Shown here: positions 27,401 to 35,394 of the stretch, one piece after another
How positions within the stretch are numbered: position 1 is the first letter of the stretch
How the letters are laid out: each line of letters starts with the position of its first letter
Source of the DNA: Thermogemmatispora carboxidivorans
Lineage (GTDB): Bacteria > Chloroflexota > Ktedonobacteria > Ktedonobacterales > Ktedonobacteraceae
Assembly (NCBI RefSeq): GCF_000702505.1
Contig: NZ_JNIM01000001.1
Coordinates: forward strand, 3,100,001-3,164,000
DNA length: 64,000 nt
Reading direction: 5' to 3'
The notes under the pieces: model-generated
Told to the model about the DNA's origin: nothing
What the model saw: only the letters and a program-made list of their open reading frames with translations
Database searches by the model: none
Made by a program: the position numbers and the translations under genes

Positions 27401-27488
27401 AGGGCGCTATGTGCGCCTCTATGGAACAGGGCGCGGTACCTCTTACGGCTACTCGCTCTGGGAATTTGGCATCTATACCCCCGCATAA
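24402..27488 (+). CDS. Secreted multidomain glucanase: malectin, GH16, clan GH-A domain, F5/8C
   Basis: 1028 residues. Signal peptide to about residue 52; malectin domain ~55-205 (INAGGPAVAPFVADIDF); GH16 laminarinase-like domain ~210-470; linker; a clan GH-A glycosidase domain ~490-790 with MWDVGNE (Glu609, acid/base) and MVTESG (Glu701, nucleophile); an Ig-like region; and a C-terminal F5/8 type C (discoidin) carbohydrate-binding domain ~895-1028. In the GH16 catalytic signature ExDxxE the first glutamate, the nucleophile, is Gln337 (GQIDILED); Asp339 and Glu342 are kept. So the GH16 module may only bind glucan, while the GH-A module does the chemistry. AAAGGAG lies 7 nt before ATG. Likely target is a beta-1,3-glucan; inferred. 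Confidence 0.85.
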   Translation: MDAPAPDVARQPRSPLSGLAPAPLRTLRWFLVFMLVCSWSVMALLLGRTPLARAATAIQINAGGPAVAPFVADIDFSGGGTSSTSNTVDTSGVSNPAPQAVYQSARLGNFAYTIPNLPPGSSYTVRLHFAETYWTAPGKRVFNVSLNGQTVLSNFDIFAAGGANKAVIKEFSATASSSGTITLQFSSVVDQAQLNGLEILPASSSGWALVWSDNFSGPAGSSPSADNWIIDTGTGYPGGAANWGTGEVETMSNSTSNVYLDGNNHLNITAVNNNGSWTSGRIETKRSDFAAPPGGMLQISASIKQPNPTNGLGYWPAFSAMGAQYRGNYQNWPAVGQIDILEDVNGRSAEIATLHCGSAPGGPCNEYNGLTSGLATCSGCQSGYHTYSVIIDRSLSDEQIRWYLDNQQIWIVRESQVGVSAWQAAVDHSFFLIFDLAIGGSFPNTVCGCTTPTSATSSGGTLSIASVAVYQKTGTPPPAMTTPPTPSGASVVKITGTQGNWQLLVNGSPYLIKGVTFGPPNAAALAYMPDLQALGVNTIRTWGTDSSTQSLLDAASAYGIKVINGFWLSQSADYLNDSAYKASQLSAIQSLVTTYKNNPAVLMWDVGNEVLLTLQNSFSGTQLEQERNAYAQFVDQVAQAIHAIDPNHPVTSTDAWTGAWQYYKANAPHLDLYAVNSYGAVCNVKQDWINGSYTVPYMVTESGPPGEWEVPNDANGVPQESTDVQSAQGYASAWNCITGHHGVALGATLFNYGIENDFGGVWFNLKTGGWKRLAYYTVQQLYTGQTPPASSTPPLISNLTVSTNTVPAGGQFTLSASVSNPGSNLLRYNIMFCSKYIDGSTGLRYATFSQTGTSTFTVTAPKVLGTWKVYLYAYDGQGNVGIETRSFKVVPPPVNGSNVALGKPTTASSYQTTGNGAPYPPSNATDGNLSTRWASDWSDPQWIMVDLGQVRQISHIQLVWEAAYGSAYQIQVSNNGTTWTTIYSTTSGTGGVDDFNVSGSGRYVRLYGTGRGTSYGYSLWEFGIYTPA

Positions 27489-27541
27489 TGGCGCTCGTGG
27501 GGCGGCGCGCTCCGTCAGGACCGCCGGGCTCGCGAGCGTCA

Positions 27542-27592
27542 GCGGGCCAGGGTCACTGTTGCTCGCTCGTGTGCTCGCTCCTCCTGGCCCGC
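27542..27592. terminator. Hairpin between convergent genes
   Basis: Perfect 10-bp arms GCGGGCCAGG (27542-27551) and CCTGGCCCGC (27583-27592) around a 31-nt loop, between the glucanase stop and the ABC ATPase stop. No U-run. Confidence 0.45.
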
Positions 27593-27712
27593 CGCGCCCG
27601 TGGGGGAGAGACAGCGACCGTCATGGCCGCCCTCTTCCCGCGGGCGCTCTCTTTCCTCCTTGAGGCAGCAGGAGCCGTCCCACCCGGTCTGCCCCTCAGC
27701 CAGTCAGAGAGT

Positions 27713-28918
27713 CTACGGCCCCTTCCAGGCATGTTCCGGCTGCGGCTCGGGCTCGGACGAGGTTTGTCCGGTGACTACGGCCCTGCCTGAGCGCCCGGCA
27801 GTCGCTTCTGCCTCGCGCTCCTCGTACGGTAGCACCAGGCAGGCAGTGGGTGGGAAAGAGAGAAGGACACGCTGTCCGGGAACCAGGGTACGGGCCTGCA
27901 GCCCGGGCAGATCAACCGTGAAGAGCTGTCCCCCCTCGGCACGCACGCGGAAGCGGGTCACCGCCCCCAGAAAAGTGCGCAGCTCCACGGTGCCCGGGAG
28001 CATATTCTCTGGCTCCTGGCTCTGACTCCCATCCATCGCGACGTCACCCACCTCGTCAAGCTGGTGCAGTGTGACCAGCTCTGGGCGCACCACCAGGAGC
28101 ACAGCGGTGTCATCGCTCAGCTCCGGCTGAGGGGGAACACGTAGGAGGATCTCGCCAAGGCGGCAGCGACCATCAGCCGCGCGTTCTAGTCGGGCCGGCA
28201 GGCGGGTACTGGCCCCGACAAAGCCGGCCACAAAGACCGTGCGTGGTCGGCGATAGATTTCTTCGGGCGCCCCCAGCTGCTCAAGGCGACCGCGGGCCAT
28301 GACGGCGATGCGATCGGAGATGGCCAGGGCCTCCTCTTGATCATGGGTCACGTAGATGACGGTCATCCCCAGCTGCTGCTGAATGCGCCGGACCTCCTCG
28401 CGCAAGGTCACACGCACCGCCGCATCGAGAGCCGAGAGCGGCTCATCGAGCAATAGCACCTTCGGTTCAACGGCCAACGCGCGCGCCAGGGCCACGCGCT
28501 GCTGTTGTCCGCCCGAGAGCTGATGCGGATAACTGCGCGCCCGATCGGCCAGTCCTACCAGGGCAAGCAGCTCCTCACAGCGCTGGCGGATCACTGTAGG
28601 GGGCAAGCGTCTGAGACGCAGGCCAAAGGCGACGTTCTGCTCAGCCGTCATATGCGGGAAGAGGGCATAGGACTGAAAGACCATGCCCATCGGGCGCCGG
28701 TTGGCCGGGCGGCTAGTGATCTCCTCCCCATCAAGGAGGATGCGCCCGGCATCCGCCTGCTCAAAGCCAGCAACCAGGCGCAGAATAGTGGTCTTGCCAC
28801 AGCCGCTTGGTCCCAGAAGCGTCAAGAACTCGCCCTGCTCAACCTCCAAAGAGAGGCGCTCAACGGCCCGCGTTCTTCCAAAGGATTTGCTCAGCTCCTG
28901 CAATTCTAGAAAAGCCAT
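27713..28918 (-). CDS. ABC importer ATPase, polyamine/iron type
   Basis: 401-residue ATPase of a PotA/FbpC-like importer. Walker A GPSGCGKTTIL, Q-loop VFQSYALFP, signature LSGGQQQRVALARAL, Walker B VLLLDEPLSALD and switch VTHDQEEAL are all intact. The C-terminal ~150 residues form TOBE-type beta domains (EIYRRPRTVFVAGFVGAS...). ATG 28918 has AAGGAT about 9 nt upstream; ATG 28924 is two codons longer. Last gene of the four-gene operon SBP-permease-permease-ATPase. It energises import of the ligand caught by the product of 31008. The C-terminus is rich in charged residues. Confidence 0.9.
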   Translation of the reverse strand: MAFLELQELSKSFGRTRAVERLSLEVEQGEFLTLLGPSGCGKTTILRLVAGFEQADAGRILLDGEEITSRPANRRPMGMVFQSYALFPHMTAEQNVAFGLRLRRLPPTVIRQRCEELLALVGLADRARSYPHQLSGGQQQRVALARALAVEPKVLLLDEPLSALDAAVRVTLREEVRRIQQQLGMTVIYVTHDQEEALAISDRIAVMARGRLEQLGAPEEIYRRPRTVFVAGFVGASTRLPARLERAADGRCRLGEILLRVPPQPELSDDTAVLLVVRPELVTLHQLDEVGDVAMDGSQSQEPENMLPGTVELRTFLGAVTRFRVRAEGGQLFTVDLPGLQARTLVPGQRVLLSFPPTACLVLPYEEREAEATAGRSGRAVVTGQTSSEPEPQPEHAWKGP

Positions 28919-28969
28919 AGGCATTCATCCTTGTGTCATCCATGCTTGACAGCCGCAGAGCCAGTCGAC

Positions 28970-29908
28970 CTAGCGTGGGCCTGCCCCTTCGATCTGTCCC
29001 GGGAGGGCGGTCTGTCCCCTGCTCGTGCGCGGACGTGTAGCCGGTACCATGCCCAGTACACAGAGGAGCGTCAGGAGAAAGCTGAGGACTGCCAGCAGGG
29101 CTGCCCGGTGCGGATCATTCTGCCCCGTCATGTTGAGATAGATGGGGAAGGTATAGGTATTGAAGAGGCTGGCCAGCGTCAGCTCACCCATTACCGTCGA
29201 AAAGGTCAACAGGGCCGCCGTCAAGATTCCCGGCCAGATATTGGGGAGAATCACCTGCAGCAGCGTCCGCCACCAGCCCGCTCCCAGGCTGGCCGCCGCC
29301 TCCGTGAGCACTCTGACATTGATCGCGCGCAGACTGTTATCAATAGCTCGATAGGCAAACGGCAGCGCCACAATGACATAGGCACAGATGAGCAAGAGCG
29401 GAAGATCCAGCAAGGGGAAGATGTTGCTTAGCAACGGCACCAGGCCCAGGGAGAGCAGGGCCACCAGGGGGCTGTTGGTGGCCGCCCCGTTGTACTCCTG
29501 CAACAGACCGGTTCCGAGCACAATAGGTGGGACGGCAAAGGGCAACAGAGCCAGCGCATCGAGCAGAGGCTGCACCCGTGGCAGGCGTAGGCGCACCTGG
29601 TAAACGGTGGGCGTCAGCAGCAGGATGACCAGCACCGTCGTTCCCGCCGCCAGCCCGAGCGAGGTCAGCAGCGTCTGCCAGAAATCGGGATCGCCAAAGA
29701 CGGTGCCGAGACTTGAGAGATCTCCCCAGCCGTGGCTACCACTGAGACCAAAGACCAGGGTGGCCGCCAGCGGGATCAACAGATAGAGCAGGACCAGAAC
29801 GAGCGCCAGCCTGGCCGGCAGGAGGCCGCCCTCGTTCGTCAGGCGCTGCCTGAGCTGCCCCGCGTCCGGGCTTTGCCCGCGGCGGCGATACCGAATGAGC
29901 GATCGCAT
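28970..29908 (-). CDS. ABC importer permease 2
   Basis: 312-residue inner-membrane permease with six or seven helices, of the PotC/FbpB type. It contains the cytoplasmic EAA loop as TEAAASLGAGWWRTLLQVILPNIWPGIL, which contacts the ATPase. ATG 29908 is chosen because AAGGAG lies 10 nt upstream; the frame continues to a GTG at 29944 that lies before that site. 39 nt separate it from the preceding permease stop, so the genes are cotranscribed. Confidence 0.9.
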   Translation of the reverse strand: MRSLIRYRRRGQSPDAGQLRQRLTNEGGLLPARLALVLVLLYLLIPLAATLVFGLSGSHGWGDLSSLGTVFGDPDFWQTLLTSLGLAAGTTVLVILLLTPTVYQVRLRLPRVQPLLDALALLPFAVPPIVLGTGLLQEYNGAATNSPLVALLSLGLVPLLSNIFPLLDLPLLLICAYVIVALPFAYRAIDNSLRAINVRVLTEAAASLGAGWWRTLLQVILPNIWPGILTAALLTFSTVMGELTLASLFNTYTFPIYLNMTGQNDPHRAALLAVLSFLLTLLCVLGMVPATRPRTSRGQTALPGQIEGAGPR

Positions 29909-29947
29909 GCCTTTTTTTCTCCTTGCCCTGGCACGTGTCTTCACTCG

Positions 29948-30874
29948 CTAGCGCCCTTGCCAGCGGCTCGCCCGCCTGAGCATCGTCGTGTAAAGCGCGA
30001 CCACCACTAGCAGCAGCACCATCATGCCGACAGCAAGAGCATCGCCCAGGCCAAAGTCGACAGTCACGTTGCCATTGACCAAAAAATCGATGAGGATGGG
30101 GACCAGGTTGATATTCCCCTGAGCCAGCGCATAGGCCGTAGCAAAGGCCCCAAAGGCATTGGCAAAGAGCAGCATGGTGCCAGCAACCAGCGACGGGAAG
30201 AGGACGGGCAAGGCCACACGCCACCAGTAACCAGCTGGCGAGGCCCCCAGATTGATGGCAGCCTCGCGCCACTCTGGACGCAGTCCGGTAAAGGCAGGCA
30301 GCGTTACCAGGATCATCAGCGGAAGCTGGAAATAGACATAGACCAGCACCAGGCCCCAAAACTGATAAATGCTGAAGCCGAGCCCGTAGAGATCGAGATG
30401 CAGCCAGCTGCGCAGGGCGACCGTCACAAAGCCGGTGACCCCAAGGGTTGCGACGAAGGCGAAGGCCAGCGGGACCCCCGCAAAGTTGGCAGCAATGCTG
30501 CAGAAGCTCATGAGCAAATTGCGCAGCCAGCCCTGGCGCAGGCTAGCCAGCCCATAGGCAGCTACCGCACCGAGCAAGCCCCCAATGAGAGCCGTGACCA
30601 GCGAAAGGGCCACGCTATTCTGAAAGGCGCGCAGATTGCTGGCCTGGGCAAAGAGCCGCTGATAGCTGGCCAGACTCAGCCCACCAGTGCCACCGTTGGT
30701 CAGGCTCCCCTGAATCGTGATGACCACAGGCAGCAGCTCGAAGAGCAGGCAAAAGAGTAAGAAAGGCACAAGAATCGACCAGGCCAGCAGCCCAGCCAGC
30801 TGCCAGGCACGACGCCGCGGCTGCTCCCCCGTCGTCCCCCTGGTCACTTTCTCATCGAGCGCCTGCGAAAGCAT
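29948..30874 (-). CDS. ABC importer permease 1
   Basis: 308-residue inner-membrane permease, PotB/FbpB-like, with the EAA loop as REAAINLGASPAGYWWRVALPVLFPSLVAG. ATG 30874 has a GAGAGGGA ribosome site; the open frame extends back over the substrate-binding gene's stop to 31018 but without a good site. Six helices predicted, starting with LAGLLAWSILVPFLLFCLLFELLPVV. Second gene of the operon. Confidence 0.9.
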   Translation of the reverse strand: MLSQALDEKVTRGTTGEQPRRRAWQLAGLLAWSILVPFLLFCLLFELLPVVITIQGSLTNGGTGGLSLASYQRLFAQASNLRAFQNSVALSLVTALIGGLLGAVAAYGLASLRQGWLRNLLMSFCSIAANFAGVPLAFAFVATLGVTGFVTVALRSWLHLDLYGLGFSIYQFWGLVLVYVYFQLPLMILVTLPAFTGLRPEWREAAINLGASPAGYWWRVALPVLFPSLVAGTMLLFANAFGAFATAYALAQGNINLVPILIDFLVNGNVTVDFGLGDALAVGMMVLLLVVVALYTTMLRRASRWQGR

Positions 30875-31007
30875 AGGTGTCCCTCTCTCCCTCCTGATCA
30901 GATGGCCGCCGGGGGCGCACTCGCTCCGATCAAGCTGCCAAAGCAGACCACTCAGACGAGCGTAGTGCGCCGCCTGCTGTGCCAGGAATGCGCTCTTTTC
31001 TGGCTCG

Positions 31008-32210
31008 CTACGAGCCAAGCACCTGCGGTCCCCAGTTGTTGTTGATCAGCGTCGATGCCGCATTCAGCTGAGCCAGCGATGGGAAACGCACATTGGCATA
31101 CTGCTCAGCCGGCGGTAATTTGGCGGCGAGATCAGGGGGCACCTTGCCAGCTGCTACCAGCTTTTGATAGCGGGCCGGATGTGCGTAGCCCTTCAGATAG
31201 AAGAGCTGTCCCTCGTCAGAGAAAATATATTCGATCCAGAGGCGGGCCGCGAAGGGATGGGGCGCCGTCTTATTGATCACTGAGACATAGGGACCAGCGA
31301 TCGAGCCATCGGAGGGAATGACCACCTCCAGATGGGGCTTGCCGGCCAGCTGGTCGCGGAAGCCCAGCCCAAGATAGTCCCACATCACGGCAATGGCCAC
31401 CTCGCCGGTCGAAATATTGGCAATGCTGGAGCGGGCAACCGTGAAATTGCCACTCTTCTTGAGCTTCGCAAAATAGTCAATACCGGGCTGGATATTGTCG
31501 AGGCTGCCGCCGTTAGCCAGGGCAGCGGCAAAGACCGCCAGAAAGGCATCGTTGGCCTGGCGCGGGTCCCCATCGATGCCAACCATATTTTTATAGTTGC
31601 CGCGCAGCAACTCAGCGAAGGAGGTTGGCGGCTTCTTCACAAGATCGGTATTGATCACAAAAGCCTGCGCGCCATAGTATTCGGTGCACCAGTAGCCGTC
31701 AGGGTCCTTGAGACTGGCGTCGATGTCATCCCAGTAGGCATGCTTGTAGGGAGCGACTAGCCCCTGCTGAACAGCGAGCGGCCCAAACTTGAAGCCAACG
31801 TCACCGATGTCGCCGTGAGGGCGCGTCTTCGAATTCTTGAAGACCTCTAGCTCCTGAGCCGAGGAGTATTCGGCTTCAGCCTTGTAGGAGATAGGCAGGC
31901 CATAATGGCTGGTGTAGCCAGCCAGGATATCCTTGTAGTCAGCCCACTCGGGCGGAATCCCCACGGCCTGCAGCTGACCCTCTTTTTTGGCGTTGGCAAT
32001 CAGCGTGTCCATCTTGATGGGACCAGCCATGTTGAAGTCGGCAGTGGTGGCACTGCTGCCAGTACTACTGCTCCCACAGGCTTCGAGCATGGCCGCCAGG
32101 GCGCTGGCCGAGAGGCCAGCCAGGCCCGCCCGCCTCAGAAAGTGGCGCCGGCTCTGCTGACCGAAGAGATCATTGAATAGCAGCCGTTCCTGGCTGCGTC
32201 CAGGGCGCAT
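31008..32210 (-). CDS. ABC importer substrate-binding lipoprotein (polyamine/iron family)
   Basis: 400-residue extracytoplasmic binding protein. The N-terminus has a twin-arginine-like SRRHFLRRAG followed by a hydrophobic stretch and the lipobox LEACG, so it is probably exported and lipid-anchored. The mature part shows the type II periplasmic-binding pattern of spermidine/putrescine or ferric-iron binders (FKNSKTRPHGDIGDVGFKFG, GYWCTEYYGAQAFVINTD, VAIAVMWDYLGLG). Start 32210 has AGGAGGT 10 nt upstream. First gene of the operon 32210 to 27713. Ligand class is inferred from operon type; Fe(III), polyamine, thiamine and phosphonate systems share this layout. Confidence 0.85.
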   Translation of the reverse strand: MRPGRSQERLLFNDLFGQQSRRHFLRRAGLAGLSASALAAMLEACGSSSTGSSATTADFNMAGPIKMDTLIANAKKEGQLQAVGIPPEWADYKDILAGYTSHYGLPISYKAEAEYSSAQELEVFKNSKTRPHGDIGDVGFKFGPLAVQQGLVAPYKHAYWDDIDASLKDPDGYWCTEYYGAQAFVINTDLVKKPPTSFAELLRGNYKNMVGIDGDPRQANDAFLAVFAAALANGGSLDNIQPGIDYFAKLKKSGNFTVARSSIANISTGEVAIAVMWDYLGLGFRDQLAGKPHLEVVIPSDGSIAGPYVSVINKTAPHPFAARLWIEYIFSDEGQLFYLKGYAHPARYQKLVAAGKVPPDLAAKLPPAEQYANVRFPSLAQLNAASTLINNNWGPQVLGS

Positions 32211-32953
32211 CAAAAGGCTACCTCCTGATCGTTGGCATGCACGGAGAACAAGGTCAAAGGTCATGCGGGAAGGACCGCTAAGCCCAGTACGCTGAGTTAG
32301 CGCTTGAGGCTGCTATCCTCCTCATTCTTCACTGGAGCAAGCGACCGACCGCAAGCGCATCCAGCAGAGGAACAAGCGGAGAAACAGCCAGATCAACGGC
32401 AGACAGGCCGGCCCAAGGCAGGCCACCGAGCGCACGCCCTGTCTCTCCGTAAGCTTGCTCTCTTCACGCTTCTTCATGGTAGGGCGGCCATGCTAAGAGG
32501 AGGTTAATAGATAAAGTAGGGGGTGTTAAGGCTCAGTTATATTTCGCCCAACGCCGCAGGAGCAAGCCGCTGACAAGGCTGGTGACGCGGCCTTACTGGG
32601 GCAATATCGCATCCAGGAATAAAACAATTGATTTATCAAGCATTTTCTGCTACCATAGATAGCAGACTGGCATATCTAGCCAGGAGAGACTCAGGAGCAG
32701 AACGGGAGCGGCGCCTCCCACCAGCGCATCTTCTCCACAACAAGGCCAGCCGGGCAACGCCTAACACCATCCGACTCACCCGGGCGGACAGCAGAGAGCG
32801 ATCCCAAGCGCTCCCTATTGCCACAAACAAGAGGCGAGAGCCTGCCGGAAGCGATCGCAGGCGATCATCTCCTCCGACAGGCTCCGCCTCTCATCTTCAG
32901 GGACGAGGGCTACGGGTGCGGCTTCCCACCTTCATCTGTCTCAGTATCCCCCA
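32211..32953. other. Long intergenic region upstream of the ABC operon
   Basis: No gene I can support. An AT-richer patch at 32500-32660 could hold a promoter for the ABC operon or a lost gene, but no clear -35/-10 pair was recognised. The open frame at 32628-32993 has no ribosome site and random-looking composition. Confidence 0.4.
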
Positions 32954-34894
32954 TTACGACGAGTGCACCGTCAGCACAATGTTGCCACTGTAGCTCTGAC
33001 CGGCGACAATGGGCGTCGCAACTCCATCGACCGTCAAGGTGAGCGTATGGCCTGGCGGCGCCGTCAGGGTCGCACCCGGAGCAAGCACCAGCTTACTCAG
33101 ATAGCTGGTCCCGGTGACTGTCCAGCGCGATCCCGCGTTGAGCGTCACGATCACCCCATTGTTAATCACCGGTGAGGGCGTATTGCTCACCTCGCCCAAC
33201 TGCTGATAGTTGGCCGAGGTGATGGTGCTCACGGCATGGCGCGCCAGCGAAGCCGAAATCACGCCAGTCAGGCGGGCCTTATTGAACGTCAGTACCATAT
33301 TCATGTCGCCCCGCATGCCATTGAAGAAGTCACCCGTGAGAGCGATCTGCGAGAAGGTTGCCACGGCATCGCTGCTGTGGACCGCCGTCACATCAAAGCC
33401 GCTGTCCTTGACCGGTAAGCCGCTCGGCTCGGTATAGACGCCGGCATTGACCAGCTTGCCATTGACAAAGACCGGCCCCGGATCATCGTTCTCCATCAGC
33501 TGCAGCAGCGTGCCATTGGCAGGCAGCAGACGGGCCCCCTGCGAGCCATCGACCGTGATCGTCACCGCCTGACCTTTGTCCAAAAAGGTCGCTTCCTGCG
33601 TTCTGAAAAGCGTTCCTCCATTGACGGTAACCGCCCCCGGACCATGCCACATCACGCCAAAGCGGCGCGAATTGATGACCGTCGCCCGCACCGGCAATTG
33701 TGCCAGCTCGTGGGCGCTCAACCCCAGATCGAGGGCGCGATTGAGCTGAGCCACCGTCGTCGGCGTGCTGTCACCATAGAAGACTGTTCCGCCACGGATG
33801 ATGCTGGCGTAGGTAGCGACATCGAAGGTCGTTCCCAGGAAGCGCTCGACGGCATCGCCAATGGCATAGGAGCCATAGCCGCCCTCGCTGCCCGTATTGA
33901 TCAAGGTGCTATCGATAGCGGTGAGCTGCCCATCCTGACCAACGTCGCTAGAGAGGACCCCCCAGCCCTCCGAGGAGAGGGTTGAATTGATGTAGGTCGC
34001 CTTGGTATTGACGCCGAGCAGGTTGGTGGCGCGCACATTGCCGGCAATGCTCAGCATCCAGGGCGCCGATTCCATGTAGGTCAGGTCAACCGTAGGCACA
34101 TAATCAGAAGGCAACGTCCCATCGTGCACGGCAATCGTCGAGTTCTTGACGATGACGTTGGCTCCGCCTTCAGCGACGATGGCGGTGCGTACCGCTCCGC
34201 TATTGTTGATGAAGGCATGGTCAACGACCAGCTTCGTGCCCTCGCCCGTGCCCACAATGGCCGCGCCATAGCCCACAAAGTCGGAGCGCCCATTGCCCTG
34301 GAAAGAGATCATGGGGTGCTCCAGCAGATAACTGCCCCCAGCCACATAGACGCCGTTGAAGGCTTCGCCAGTGGAGACGAGGCGAATGTTGCTGGCCGTG
34401 GTGGCAGTCAGTACCCCACCCAGAACCGCCGCCAGCACCGACCTGGCGCGCACAAGGCCGCTGTTATCAACATAGAGCGCCTGGCGGAAGGGGAAGAGCA
34501 GGCCCTGCCAGCTGACAGCATTGGCCTGGGCTACGGTGAGCACGACGTCACCGCGATAGGTGCCGGGCTGAATGGCCGTCGCAGCTCCTCCGGTAGCGGT
34601 GAGGCGCTGGCCGGTCTCCACACCGTTGACCGTCAGGGTGAGGCTGTAACCGCTGGGGGCAGCCAGGGTACAGCCCTGGGCCACCATCAGGCGGTGCACG
34701 TGGATCGTCTGGCTAATGAGCAGGGTCTGCCCGCTACCACAGGCCAGGTCGTCTAGCGCCCGCGCCTCGGCGACAGCGGTGAGCGCTGAGAATGGTAGCA
34801 GCACCATGACCAGGGCCAGCAACAGCCGCCCCAGTCGCTTGCCTACACGGGTGGCTGCTCCGTTGGCAGCCGGCAAGTCATCAGGCCGTGTCAC
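32954..34894 (-). CDS. Secreted beta-helix-like surface protein
   Basis: 646 residues from a GTG at 34894, supported by AAGGAGG 7 nt upstream. A signal peptide (LGRLLLALVMVLLPFSALTAVAEARA) is followed by a long series of short Thr/Val/Asn-rich strands (NIRLVSTGEAFNGVYVAGGSYLL..., ATVINSRRFGVMWHGPGAVTVNGG) with right-handed beta-helix or adhesin character. Both ends carry a similar unit (TLAAPSGYSLTLTVNG near residue 80, LTAPPGHTLTLTVDG near 615), so the protein starts and ends with related caps. No catalytic motif was recognised. Extracellular; a polysaccharide-binding or adhesion role is a guess. Confidence 0.65.
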   Translation of the reverse strand: MTRPDDLPAANGAATRVGKRLGRLLLALVMVLLPFSALTAVAEARALDDLACGSGQTLLISQTIHVHRLMVAQGCTLAAPSGYSLTLTVNGVETGQRLTATGGAATAIQPGTYRGDVVLTVAQANAVSWQGLLFPFRQALYVDNSGLVRARSVLAAVLGGVLTATTASNIRLVSTGEAFNGVYVAGGSYLLEHPMISFQGNGRSDFVGYGAAIVGTGEGTKLVVDHAFINNSGAVRTAIVAEGGANVIVKNSTIAVHDGTLPSDYVPTVDLTYMESAPWMLSIAGNVRATNLLGVNTKATYINSTLSSEGWGVLSSDVGQDGQLTAIDSTLINTGSEGGYGSYAIGDAVERFLGTTFDVATYASIIRGGTVFYGDSTPTTVAQLNRALDLGLSAHELAQLPVRATVINSRRFGVMWHGPGAVTVNGGTLFRTQEATFLDKGQAVTITVDGSQGARLLPANGTLLQLMENDDPGPVFVNGKLVNAGVYTEPSGLPVKDSGFDVTAVHSSDAVATFSQIALTGDFFNGMRGDMNMVLTFNKARLTGVISASLARHAVSTITSANYQQLGEVSNTPSPVINNGVIVTLNAGSRWTVTGTSYLSKLVLAPGATLTAPPGHTLTLTVDGVATPIVAGQSYSGNIVLTVHSS

Positions 34895-35394
34895 GCTCGT
34901 CCTCCTTGAGCACTAGATCCAGAGCACGCCGCTCTCAGCGGGGAGAGTAGCGACGTCCTCTGCTTCGGTCTGACAGCGACCACCGTGGTCGCAGCTCCCT
35001 TTCCCCTGGCCTTGCCCGCCGCCGCAGCAAGCGCCTTCCCACTGACGAGCAGAAGATCGCTCATCAGGATGTCAGGAGTGGCGCCACATAGCTGCAGCGC
35101 CAGCAGCCTCAGCAGAGCGGGCAGCAAGCACAACAATGACAGGTCCTCATGGCTAGTGTAGCTGGCAGCAGATGGCGAGTCACTACCGCTTGCTTCCGCT
35201 TTTTCTTTTCCGCTTACTTCCTCCCGCTGACTCTGAGCCTCCACCGCACGTGGAACGCGCTCAGTCCCGCCATCATGTTGCCCGTTGCGTAGGTGGTATA
35301 GATGACTTGACGAATAAATGGTGGGCGGGTATAGTATACCCATAAACGTCCTCGGATAGGATGAACCTATCTCTTCAAGAGAGGAGAAAAGGCC
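34895..35394. other. Divergent region between secreted protein and PTS gene
   Basis: Contains the PTS promoter (next entry) and, at 35355-35372, a small hairpin GATAGG-ATGAA-CCTATC in the leader. No gene supported. Confidence 0.5.
35307..35335 (+). promoter_or_regulatory. Promoter of the PTS EIICB gene
   Basis: TTGACG at 35307-35312, 17-nt spacer, TATAGT at 35330-35335. Near-consensus, 60 nt before the GTG start. Confidence 0.75.

Noticed and set aside
32628..32993. 121-codon plus frame in the gap right of the ABC operon
   Set aside because: No ribosome site, runs into the end of the convergent secreted-protein gene, Arg/Ser-rich.
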